DNA of 7,117 nt from Pseudomonadota bacterium (GTDB taxonomy: Bacteria; Pseudomonadota; Alphaproteobacteria; Acetobacterales; Acetobacteraceae): positions 1 through 7,117 of the forward strand of contig JAJZFF010000225.1 of the NCBI GenBank assembly GCA_021805485.1. The letters are read 5' to 3'. This document shows, in pieces, positions 1 through 4,947 of this stretch. A program made the translations under genes and the position numbers. The stretch's first letter is position 1; each line of letters opens with the position of its first letter. The notes under the pieces were generated by a model that saw only the letters and a list, made by a program, of their open reading frames with translations, did no database searches and was not told where the DNA came from.

Positions 1-657
1 GTTGACGCTGCCATATCCCGTCCGCTTGCCGACCATGATGGCCGCGATCAGCCCCGCCGTTGCCGAATTGATGTGCACCACCGTGCCGCCGGCGAAGTCG
101 AGCACTCCCTGGCCGCCGAGGAATCCGCCCGGCCCCCACACCATGTGCGCGATCGGCGCATAGACCGCGATCAGCCATACGCCGAGAAAGACCATGGCCG
201 AGGAGAACTTGAGCCGGTCGGCCGGTCCGCCGAGGATGAGCACCGGCGTGATGATCGCGAAGGTGCACTGGAACATGCAGAACACCGTCTCCGGAATCGT
301 GCCCGACAGCGTGCCCGTGCCATCCCCCATCAGCATCACCTGCGACAGGCCGCCGATGAACGGATTGCCCTTCGTGAAGGCGAGCGAGTAGCCGATCACC
401 ACCCAGAGCACCGAAATCAGCGCGGTGGCGAAGAAGCACTGCATCAGCATCGCCAGGATGTTCTTCCGGCGCAGCAGGCCGCCATAATAAAGGGCAAGGC
501 CGGGCACCGTCATCATCAGCACCAGGACCGAGGACGTCAGCATCCAGGCCGTGTCCCCCGAATCCAGCTTCGGCGCCGTATCCGCGAAGGCCGCGGCGTT
601 CCAGCCCATGATCCCGAGGAAAGTGCCCATGCTCCCTATGAGCAATCGTCTCTTCAT
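1..657 (-). CDS. amtB: Ammonium transporter (Amt/AmtB family), N-terminal part, cut by window edge
   Basis: An integral inner-membrane channel that takes up ammonium/ammonia. I translated the minus strand from the ATG at 657; the frame stays open for 219 codons to base 1, where the window cuts it, so roughly the first half of a usual 400-450 residue protein is present. Residues 1-25 look like a signal peptide (MKRR, a hydrophobic core, AFA before D26), as in E. coli AmtB. GDTAWML, then VPGLALYYGGLLRRKN, are the family's first helix. Residues matching functional AmtB sites are visible: the Phe of MFQ (outer Phe gate region), W174 in AHMVW, D187 in LDFAGG and H195 in VVHIN, the first of the twin pore histidines. 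A good ribosome site (AGGAAGG) lies about 10 nt upstream. The gene has its own sigma-54 promoter and no glnK is adjacent upstream; the downstream side lies outside the window. Confidence 0.95.
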   Translation of the reverse strand, partial: MKRRLLIGSMGTFLGIMGWNAAAFADTAPKLDSGDTAWMLTSSVLVLMMTVPGLALYYGGLLRRKNILAMLMQCFFATALISVLWVVIGYSLAFTKGNPFIGGLSQVMLMGDGTGTLSGTIPETVFCMFQCTFAIITPVLILGGPADRLKFSSAMVFLGVWLIAVYAPIAHMVWGPGGFLGGQGVLDFAGGTVVHINSATAGLIAAIMVGKRTGYGSVN

Positions 658-667
658 TCGCCGATGT

Positions 668-675
668 CCTTCCTG
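668..675 (-). promoter_or_regulatory. Ribosome binding site of the amt gene
   Basis: Read on the minus strand this is AGGAAGGA, about 10 nt before the ATG at 657. It supports that start over the internal ATG codons at residues 10 and 17, which would remove most of the signal peptide. Confidence 0.7.
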
Positions 676-710
676 CTCTGCGATGTGCGTTATAGCGATG
701 CAGGCAGGAA

Positions 711-726
711 TGCACGGACTGTGCCA
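711..726 (-). promoter_or_regulatory. Sigma-54 (RpoN) -24/-12 promoter for the amt gene
   Basis: On the minus strand the sequence is TGGCACAGTCCGTGCA. It matches the sigma-54 consensus TGGCAC-N5-TTGCW at every position but one (G for the first T of TTGC), with the invariant GG and GC at the correct 10-bp separation. The expected transcript start is near 700, giving a 5' UTR of about 43 nt before the ATG at 657. Sigma-54 with the activator NtrC is the standard control of amt genes under nitrogen limitation. I did not find a convincing NtrC palindrome upstream; the AT-rich stretch around 781-812 is where one would be expected. Confidence 0.85.
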
Positions 727-778
727 ACACCCGAAAGCGCGAATAATCGGCATGTTTAATCATGACCGGATGGATCAG

Positions 779-808
779 TTTTCAAATGATGCAATTTTTG
801 CCTAAAAT
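779..808 (+). promoter_or_regulatory. Candidate sigma-70 promoter for the ubiquinone hydroxylase gene
   Basis: TTTTCA (779-784) and TAAAAT (803-808), spaced by 18 bp, lie in the only AT-rich part of the divergent region between amt and the hydroxylase gene. The -10 box differs from TATAAT at one base; the -35 box is weak. A transcript would start near 815 and carry a leader of about 110 nt. This is pattern matching only. Confidence 0.3.
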
Positions 809-912
809 TTCATCGTATTGAGAACCAGCCTCGGTCATGACCCAACACGCCGGCAGGCCAGCGCGGGCATGGCTTGCAGGATTCCCCGCAGATGCGACAT
901 TCCGGCCATCAC

Positions 913-918
913 AGGAGG
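913..918 (+). promoter_or_regulatory. Shine-Dalgarno site fixing the hydroxylase start at 925
   Basis: AGGAGG, a full match to the anti-Shine-Dalgarno, sits 6 nt before ATG 925. It rules in this start over the in-frame ATG at 874, which has no such site and would add 17 residues unlike the family's N-terminus. Confidence 0.85.
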
Positions 919-924
919 CCGGAC

Positions 925-2115
925 ATGACGAACGACACAGCGGATGTCGCAATCATCGGGGCGGGGCCGGTCGGGGCGGCGCTTGCCCTGCGCCTCGCTG
1001 CCGGCGGGCAGCGGGTCGTGCTCGTCGACCGGGCGGCGCTGCCGCCGATGGAACATCCGGATTTCGATGGCCGCGCCTATGCCATCGCCTACGGCTCCCG
1101 CGACCTGCTCGACCGTGCCGGGCTATGGGACCGCTTGCCCTTTCCGCCCTGCCCGATCGAACGCATCCGCGTCTCGGACGGCAAGCCGGGCCGCCCGCCC
1201 TCGCCGCTGTTTCTCGATTTCGATCATCGCGATGTCGGCGACGAGCCGTTCGGCTGGATTGTCGAAGCCCGCTCGCTGCGCATGGCGATCAACCGCGCCC
1301 TCGCCGACTCGGCGGTGATCCTGCACGCCCCGGCCACCGCGCGCGTCACCCGCGATGCCGATGGCGCCACGGTCGCGATCGCCGACGGGCCGAGCTATCG
1401 CGTGAACCTGGTGGTCGCCGCCGACGGTCGGGGCAGCACGCTGCGCGCCGAGGCCGGCATCGCCGTCACCCGCTATCCCTATCGTCAGAGCGCCGTGGTC
1501 TGTGCCGTGGAACACGAACGGCCGCACCACAACGTGGCGCTCGAGCACTTCCTGCCGGGCGGGCCCTTCGCGCAACTGCCGATGAGCGATGCCGATGGCG
1601 CCCACCTGTCCGCCATCGTCTTCACCGAAAGCCACGCCAATGCCGCGCGCCTCGCGGCAATGGACGATCCGCGATTCACCATCGAGGTCGCGCGGCGGCT
1701 CGGCGCGCATCTCGGCCGCATCCGGCTGGTGGGGCGGCGCTGGACCTATCCGCTCTCGGCGCTGCACGCCCACCGCTATCATGCGACCCGGCTGGTTCTC
1801 GTCGGCGATTCCGCGCACGGCGTGCACCCGATCGCCGGCCAGGGGCTCAATCTCGGCCTGCAGGACGGCATCGCGCTGGCCGAGCTGATCGACGCGGCCG
1901 CCGATCCGGGCAGCCCGGACCTGCTGGCGCGCTATCAGCGCATCCGCCGGCCGGCCAACATCGCCATGCTCGCCGCGACCGACGCACTCGACCGCCTGTT
2001 TTCGACCGACCTGCCGCCGGTGCGCCTCGCGCGCGATATCGGGCTCGCCGCGGTGAACCGGATGCCCCGGCTCAAGCGCCGCTTCATGCGGACGGCGATG
2101 GGCCTGCGCGCATAG
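925..2115 (+). CDS. FAD-dependent hydroxylase of ubiquinone biosynthesis (UbiH/UbiF/COQ6 family)
   Basis: A 396-residue class A flavin monooxygenase that hydroxylates the aromatic ring of ubiquinone precursors using FAD, NAD(P)H and O2. Three family fingerprints are in order: GAGPVG (12-17) after a hydrophobic beta strand, the dinucleotide-binding fold; AADG (165-168), the DG motif; and VGDSAHGVHPIAGQGLNLG (293-311), the GD motif that binds FAD ribitol and is diagnostic of the UbiH/COQ6 branch. DGRAYAIAYGS (49-59) and PGGPFAQLP (211-219) also fit the family. Length is normal. Alphaproteobacteria use several paralogues (UbiH, UbiF, UbiL, UbiM) with different regiospecificity, so the ring position and symbol cannot be set from this sequence. 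The start is fixed by the AGGAGG site. The 3' end overlaps the convergent COQ9 gene, which also acts in ubiquinone synthesis. Confidence 0.9.
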   Translation: MTNDTADVAIIGAGPVGAALALRLAAGGQRVVLVDRAALPPMEHPDFDGRAYAIAYGSRDLLDRAGLWDRLPFPPCPIERIRVSDGKPGRPPSPLFLDFDHRDVGDEPFGWIVEARSLRMAINRALADSAVILHAPATARVTRDADGATVAIADGPSYRVNLVVAADGRGSTLRAEAGIAVTRYPYRQSAVVCAVEHERPHHNVALEHFLPGGPFAQLPMSDADGAHLSAIVFTESHANAARLAAMDDPRFTIEVARRLGAHLGRIRLVGRRWTYPLSALHAHRYHATRLVLVGDSAHGVHPIAGQGLNLGLQDGIALAELIDAAADPGSPDLLARYQRIRRPANIAMLAATDALDRLFSTDLPPVRLARDIGLAAVNRMPRLKRRFMRTAMGLRA

Positions 2116-2740
2116 GGCCGCGCCGCAGCCCGGCAAGCCGCGATTCGATGCGCTTGCGGGTGCGGGTGATCAGCGCGACGCCGGCCAGCCGCCGGTCGAG
2201 GAACGCCCTGGTGTCCTCCCCGTTCTCCGAGGCATCGCGCAGCCAGTAGAGCAGCGTCGTCGAATAGACCGCGGCAAGGATCGCCCGCTTCGTATACCAG
2301 GAGAAATCGGCGGAGCGGTCGCCCGCCGCATGCCAGATCGCATCCACCGTGCGGCCGGTGATCCGCGCCGCCAGCGCCGCGTTGCGCGGCAGGGCGAGAA
2401 TGGCGAGGGCGCGGCGGATCGCCTCGCGATGCGGCGCCACGCGATCGAGCCGGAGCAGGATGAGCGCCCGCACCCGCGCCGCAAGCCGGGTTTCGGCAAT
2501 CGTGCCGGCCGCATCCTCCATGTCCCGGTCGACGAGCGCGGTCCAGGCCTCGATCATCGCCGGCGCGCCGCCCTCGAACAGCAGTTCCGCCTCGTCGGGA
2601 TCGCGGCCGAGCCGCGCCAGCGCCCGTCGCAGGGCGGTGCGCGTCCAGCCATCGAACGGCACCTCCTCGACCAGGGCGCGCAGAAGCGCATCGTCATCCG
2701 CGCGGACCTCGTCCTCGCCGGTCATCGCCGTCTCGTTCAT
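2084..2740 (-). CDS. COQ9 family protein (ubiquinone biosynthesis, lipid-binding accessory factor)
   Basis: A 218-residue protein. The diagnostic segment is in the C-terminal half: ADFSWYTKRAILAAVYSTTL (144-163) followed by LLYWLRDASE, the hallmark of the COQ9 domain. The N-terminal half is helical and Arg/Ala-rich, consistent with the TetR-like fold of COQ9; I see no signal peptide or membrane span. In eukaryotes COQ9 binds lipid and is needed for ring-modification steps involving COQ7 and COQ6. The same role here is inferred from homology. The ATG at 2740 is preceded by AGGAG at 7 nt and shares its A with the TGA of the upstream deformylase gene, so translation is probably coupled. M6 is a possible alternative start. 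The last 32 bp are antisense to the end of the hydroxylase gene. Confidence 0.9.
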   Translation of the reverse strand: MNETAMTGEDEVRADDDALLRALVEEVPFDGWTRTALRRALARLGRDPDEAELLFEGGAPAMIEAWTALVDRDMEDAAGTIAETRLAARVRALILLRLDRVAPHREAIRRALAILALPRNAALAARITGRTVDAIWHAAGDRSADFSWYTKRAILAAVYSTTLLYWLRDASENGEDTRAFLDRRLAGVALITRTRKRIESRLAGLRRGPMRAGPSPSA

Positions 2741-3294
2741 CACAACTCTCCTGCGGCGCGCGCGATCTCGTCGCGGAACCGCGCCACTTCCTCGTTGAAT
2801 CCCATCAGCCGCGGGTCGCGCAGGCGCTGCGGATAGAGAATGCCGTCCAGATGATCGGCCTCGTGCTGGATCACGCGGGCGTGAAACCCCGCGGCCTCCC
2901 GGCTGAACGGCGCGCCGGTCGCGTCCATGGCGCGCAGTGTCAGTCTGGCGGCGCGGGGCACCAGCGCGCTCATGCCGGGAATCGACAGGCACCCTTCCCA
3001 GTCCTCGACCGGTTCTCCGGGATGCAGGACGAGTTCCGGATTGATCACCGCCGAAAGACCGCGCGGGCCATCATGCTCGCCGCCGCCGGCGCGGCTCTCC
3101 GGCACCCGATAGATGAAGAGCCGCAGCGGCACATGCACCTGCGGCGCCGCAAGGCCGACGCCTCCGGCATCCGCCAGCGTCTCGGCCATGTCGTGCAACA
3201 GGCGGGCAATCTCCGGCGCGGCCGGATCCGCGACCGGCTCGGCCTTCGCGAACAGCACGGGATGGCCCAGCCGGGCCAGTTTCAGAAGCGCCAT
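2740..3294 (-). CDS. def: Peptide deformylase
   Basis: A 184-residue metalloenzyme that removes the formyl group from the initiator Met of nascent proteins at the ribosome exit. All three catalytic motifs are intact: GVGLAAPQ (45-52, Q52 at the active site), EGCLS (100-104, C102 a metal ligand) and QHEADHLDG (143-151, with H144 and H148 as metal ligands and E145 the general base). The surrounding text (LVPRAARLTL, AAGFHARVIQ, GILYPQRLRD) fits the alphaproteobacterial/mitochondrial-like branch. I chose ATG 3294, giving MALLKLARLGHPVL, the normal deformylase N-terminus. An in-frame GTG at 3303 and TTG at 3369 are open, but the latter would place an odd 25-residue extension across an inverted repeat. 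No strong Shine-Dalgarno precedes 3294. It is coupled by a 1-base overlap to coq9 and not adjacent to fmt here; whether it is the only def cannot be told. Confidence 0.93.
   Translation of the reverse strand: MALLKLARLGHPVLFAKAEPVADPAAPEIARLLHDMAETLADAGGVGLAAPQVHVPLRLFIYRVPESRAGGGEHDGPRGLSAVINPELVLHPGEPVEDWEGCLSIPGMSALVPRAARLTLRAMDATGAPFSREAAGFHARVIQHEADHLDGILYPQRLRDPRLMGFNEEVARFRDEIARAAGEL
2748..2752 (-). promoter_or_regulatory. Ribosome binding site of coq9 inside the end of def
   Basis: Reads AGGAG on the minus strand, 7 nt before the ATG at 2740, and lies within the last codons of the deformylase gene. It fixes the coq9 start and indicates re-initiation on a shared mRNA. Confidence 0.75.
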
Positions 3295-3337
3295 GCCCGA
3301 CACATGGCGCAATTCCGCCGGATCGCAAAGCGGGATT

Positions 3338-3373
3338 GCGCTTGCCAGCCCCGACAAGACTGTTGGCAAGCGC
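3338..3373. repeat. Perfect 10-bp inverted repeat between def and rpsU
   Basis: The arm GCGCTTGCCA (3338-3347) and its exact reverse complement TGGCAAGCGC (3364-3373) are separated by 16 bp. The right arm covers the candidate -35 box of the rpsU promoter. On the other strand the repeat would form a hairpin at or near the very 5' end of the def mRNA, 44 nt or more before its start codon. It could be an operator or an mRNA stem; there is no T-tract after it on either strand, so it is not an intrinsic terminator. Confidence 0.8.
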
Positions 3374-3390
3374 GAGGATTTTGCTATAAG
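3363..3390 (+). promoter_or_regulatory. Candidate sigma-70 promoter P1 for rpsU
   Basis: TTGGCA (3363-3368) and TATAAG (3385-3390) are spaced by 16 bp, both close to consensus, in an otherwise GC-rich setting. The transcript start would fall near 3396-3398, giving a leader of about 115 nt that contains the hairpin at 3428-3454. The -10 core overlaps that of the opposing def promoter candidate. Confidence 0.45.
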
Positions 3391-3410
3391 GCGAGGGAAT
3401 GACGGGGCAA
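3383..3410 (-). promoter_or_regulatory. Candidate sigma-70 promoter for the def-coq9 operon
   Basis: On the minus strand TTGCCC (3410-3405) and TATAGC (3388-3383) are spaced by 16 bp, each matching four of six consensus bases. The transcript would begin near 3376, just before the inverted repeat, and carry a leader of about 80 nt. It shares the TATA core with the rpsU P1 candidate. Confidence 0.35.
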
Positions 3411-3470
3411 TCCCGGCATGGGCGACGGCTGCGCCGGAAATGGTGCGGCTTTTTGGCGTTCATCTGCTAG
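3399..3470 (+). CDS. Possible 23-residue leader peptide ahead of rpsU
   Basis: An ATG at 3399 opens a 23-codon frame ending in TAG at 3468-3470. The product is strongly basic at first (RHGRRLRRK) and hydrophobic at the end (WCGFLAFIC). The frame runs through the whole terminator-like hairpin at 3428-3454, the arrangement used in translational attenuation. Purines (AAGG at 3388-3391, GAGGG at 3393-3397) precede the ATG, but the P1 transcript start is predicted so close that the mRNA could be nearly leaderless. A 23-codon open frame in GC-rich DNA is common by chance, so I rate this low; I do not recognise the peptide. Confidence 0.2.
   Translation: MTGQSRHGRRLRRKWCGFLAFIC
3428..3454 (+). terminator. 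Terminator-like hairpin in the rpsU leader
   Basis: GCTGCGCC (3428-3435) pairs with GGTGCGGC (3442-3449) over 8 bp including two G-U pairs, with loop GGAAAT, followed directly by five T's (3450-3454). That is the form of an intrinsic terminator. It lies about 58 nt before the rpsU start and downstream of promoter P1, so it could attenuate rpsU or end a short RNA. It could also simply stop readthrough antisense to def. Confidence 0.45.
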
Positions 3471-3473
3471 ACT
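3465..3473 (+). promoter_or_regulatory. Candidate extended -10 promoter P2 for rpsU
   Basis: TGCTAGACT contains the TGN extension plus TAGACT, four of six matches to TATAAT. No good -35 box lies 16-18 bp upstream. A start near 3480 would give a 5' UTR of about 33 nt and bypass the hairpin at 3428-3454. Confidence 0.25.
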
Positions 3474-3512
3474 AAACGCAAACCGTTCAACCGTTCTGGA
3501 GTATCTGGCCAA

Positions 3513-3716
3513 GTGCAAGTTCTCGTTCGTGACAACAATGTCGATCAGGCGCTGAAGGCGCTCAAGAAGAAGCTTCAGCGTGAAGGCGTGTTCCGCGAGA
3601 TGAAGTTGCGCCGGCACTACGAAAAGCCCTCCGAGCGCCGTGCCCGCGAGGCGGCCGAAGCCGTTCGCCGCGCCCGCAAGATGGAGCGCAAGCGGATCGA
3701 GCGCGAAGGGTTCTGA
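3513..3716 (+). CDS. rpsU: Small ribosomal subunit protein bS21
   Basis: A 67-residue, highly basic protein of the 30S subunit platform, near the 3' end of 16S rRNA, which takes part in translation initiation. The N-terminus ([19 protein letters not shown]) and the segment [19 protein letters not shown] are the conserved family signature, and the Arg/Lys-rich C-terminal helix ([16 protein letters not shown]) is complete. The start codon is GTG at 3513, with a GGAG at 3498-3501, 11 nt upstream, a rather long gap. No other start gives the conserved N-terminus. The gene is monocistronic: it has a divergent control region shared with def upstream and an intrinsic terminator downstream. Placement next to a coq9-def unit looks like core alphaproteobacterial gene order, although I cannot verify that here. 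Confidence 0.97.
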   Translation: MQVLVRDNNVDQALKALKKKLQREGVFREMKLRRHYEKPSERRAREAAEAVRRARKMERKRIEREGF

Positions 3717-3742
3717 TCGCTCCACGTGAGCGCGACGAGTCG

Positions 3743-3772
3743 GGGCGCGGCCTTTACGGGCACGCGCCCTTT
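3743..3772 (+). terminator. Intrinsic terminator after rpsU
   Basis: GGGCGCG (3743-3749) pairs with CGCGCCC (3763-3769), extended inward by GCC/GGC with one bulged A, around a TTTACG loop, and followed by TTTGTCGTTT. It starts 27 nt after the rpsU stop. A smaller CGCTC/GAGCG hairpin lies at 3718-3732. The stem may also limit transcription arriving from the convergent doxX-type gene, although it has no T-tract on that strand. Confidence 0.8.
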
Positions 3773-3778
3773 GTCGTT

Positions 3779-4180
3779 TCAGCGCCGGTCCAGCGAGAAG
3801 CGCCCCGGTCCGGCGGAGGCCAGCAGCAGCAGGCCGCCACAGATCGCCAAATCCAGAAAGAACTGGATTTCCGCCGCCGCCGCGGCCTGGCCCTGCATCA
3901 GCCAGAAGCGGTGCGCCAGCCAGTTGGCGGCAATGGTGAACAGAATCAGCACGATCGCGGCCGGACGGGTCCGCAGCCCGAGCATCACGAGGCCGCCGGC
4001 CCCGAGTTCGCAGACCACGGCGATCACCGCGCCGAGCGTCGGCGCCGGGGCGTCGAGATGGGTGAGCAGATGCACGATTCCAGGCCAGTGCACGACCTTG
4101 CTCCACCCCGCCTGCACGTAGAGTAGCGCCAGCGCCAGCCTGCCGGCGAGCATTCCCAGATCCGATATGCCGCGCTGCAT
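3779..4180 (-). CDS. DoxX family membrane protein
   Basis: A 133-residue inner-membrane protein with four hydrophobic segments at about residues 9-25, 45-66, 72-91 and 105-122. The family signature is at the first helix: GRLALALLYVQAGWSKVV, with the typical Arg, the AGWSK turn and a following short amphipathic stretch. DoxX-type proteins are widespread and mostly uncharacterised; named members relate to thiosulfate:quinone oxidoreductase (DoxD/DoxA) or to redox and thiol stress complexes in mycobacteria. Nothing here identifies a partner, so no specific function is claimed. ATG 4180 has only a poor purine stretch upstream (GAAAGAAAA); Met10 is an alternative start that would keep all helices. 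It converges on rpsU and diverges from the oxygenase gene. Confidence 0.8.
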   Translation of the reverse strand: MQRGISDLGMLAGRLALALLYVQAGWSKVVHWPGIVHLLTHLDAPAPTLGAVIAVVCELGAGGLVMLGLRTRPAAIVLILFTIAANWLAHRFWLMQGQAAAAAEIQFFLDLAICGGLLLLASAGPGRFSLDRR

Positions 4181-4221
4181 GGTTTTCTTTCGACCCAGAC
4201 CCTGTAAGTTGTGATTTCTAG

Positions 4222-4227
4222 ATTATC
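4222..4227 (-). promoter_or_regulatory. Possible -10 box for the doxX-type gene
   Basis: Reads GATAAT on the minus strand, one mismatch from TATAAT, in an AT-rich island of the 94-bp divergent intergenic region. The matching -35 position is GC-rich and poor. It predicts a start about 7 nt further on and a leader of about 35 nt. Confidence 0.22.
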
Positions 4228-4274
4228 ATTGCCGTGGGCACATCGCCCCGCCGCTTGTTAAACGGAACGCCACC

Positions 4275-4916
4275 ATGACCGCCAGCCCCGTCGTCGATTT
4301 CGAAGGCCTTGCCGCGACCGAGACCTCCGCCGACCCTTTCCCGCATCTCGTGATGCGCGGCTTCGTCCGGCCGGAACGCCTGACCAGCGTGGTCGCCGAC
4401 CTGCCGCCGCTGGGCGCGCGGGGCAGCTTTCCGATCGAATCCGTCAGGCTCGGACCGAACGCTGCACAGCTGATGGACGAGATGAAGGGCGAGCGGATGC
4501 GGCAGATCATCGCCGGCAAATTCGGCCTCGACCTCGACGGCGCGCCAGTGATGCTCACCCTCCGCGGCCGCACCGATGCGCGCGACGGCAAGATCCACTG
4601 CGATTCGATCGCCAAGCGGGTGACCATCCTGCTCTATCTCAACCCGGCCAGCGAGGCCTGGGCACGGCAGGATGGCTGCCTGCGGCTGCTGCGCGGGCCG
4701 GACGATCTCGAGGATTACGCGGTCGAGGTGCCGCCGGTTGACGGCACGCTGCTCGTCTTCCCGAACGGCCCGACCACCTGGCACGGCCACCGCACCTATG
4801 TCGGCAAGCGCTACACGGTGCAGATGAACTACATGACGACCGATGCCAAGGCGCGTTACGAAATGCGCCGGCATCGCGTTTCGGCGCTGGTCAAGCGCCT
4901 CCTGCCAGCCGCCTGA
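4275..4916 (+). CDS. 2-oxoglutarate/Fe(II)-dependent oxygenase (prolyl-hydroxylase-like fold), substrate unknown
   Basis: A 213-residue soluble protein of the double-stranded beta-helix dioxygenase superfamily. The iron triad is visible: H108 and D110 in KIHCDSIAKR, and H170 in TWHGHRTYVGKRY. R179, nine residues after H170, is in the position of the basic residue that binds the 2-oxoglutarate carboxylate in the prolyl-4-hydroxylase group. Strands between them (VTILLYLN, DGCLRLL, DGTLLVFPN) fit the core. The opening DPFPHLVMRGFVRPERL is the usual N-terminus of this group. Such enzymes couple 2-oxoglutarate decarboxylation to hydroxylation of a protein, lipid or small molecule; the substrate cannot be inferred. 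ATG 4275 has a weak GGAA upstream at about 10 nt. It is followed after 31 bp by an MFS transporter on the same strand, probably one transcript. Confidence 0.82.
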   Translation: MTASPVVDFEGLAATETSADPFPHLVMRGFVRPERLTSVVADLPPLGARGSFPIESVRLGPNAAQLMDEMKGERMRQIIAGKFGLDLDGAPVMLTLRGRTDARDGKIHCDSIAKRVTILLYLNPASEAWARQDGCLRLLRGPDDLEDYAVEVPPVDGTLLVFPNGPTTWHGHRTYVGKRYTVQMNYMTTDAKARYEMRRHRVSALVKRLLPAA

Positions 4917-4947
4917 AAGGCTGCGGCCCCGCCGCCGCATCGCACCC

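Noticed and set aside
670..710. Inverted repeat TTCCTGC / GCAGGAA (670-676 and 704-710) whose one arm covers the amt Shine-Dalgarno, suggesting an RNA switch.
   Set aside because: The sigma-54 start is predicted near 700, so the other arm lies upstream of the transcript and could not pair with the ribosome site in the mRNA.
1123..2136. Long minus-strand open frame of 337 codons opposite the hydroxylase gene.
   Set aside because: Its product is Arg/His/Gly-rich without recognisable motifs, whereas the plus-strand frame carries all three flavin monooxygenase motifs. Long antisense frames are usual in GC-rich DNA.
3295..3369. N-terminal extension of deformylase from an in-frame TTG at 3369.
   Set aside because: The 25 extra residues have no family match and lie across the inverted repeat; ATG 3294 gives the standard MALLKLARLGHPVL start.
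4212..4228. TGAT...ATCA half-sites around TCTAGA in the doxX/oxygenase divergent region, as a possible regulator site.
   Set aside because: The halves are 9 bp apart and not symmetric around the TCTAGA centre, and they do not fit FNR (TTGAT-N4-ATCAA) or another operator I can name.
4843..4947. Upstream start for the transporter at 4843.
   Set aside because: It would overlap the oxygenase gene by 74 bp and add 35 Arg-rich residues before the normal short tail and first helix.
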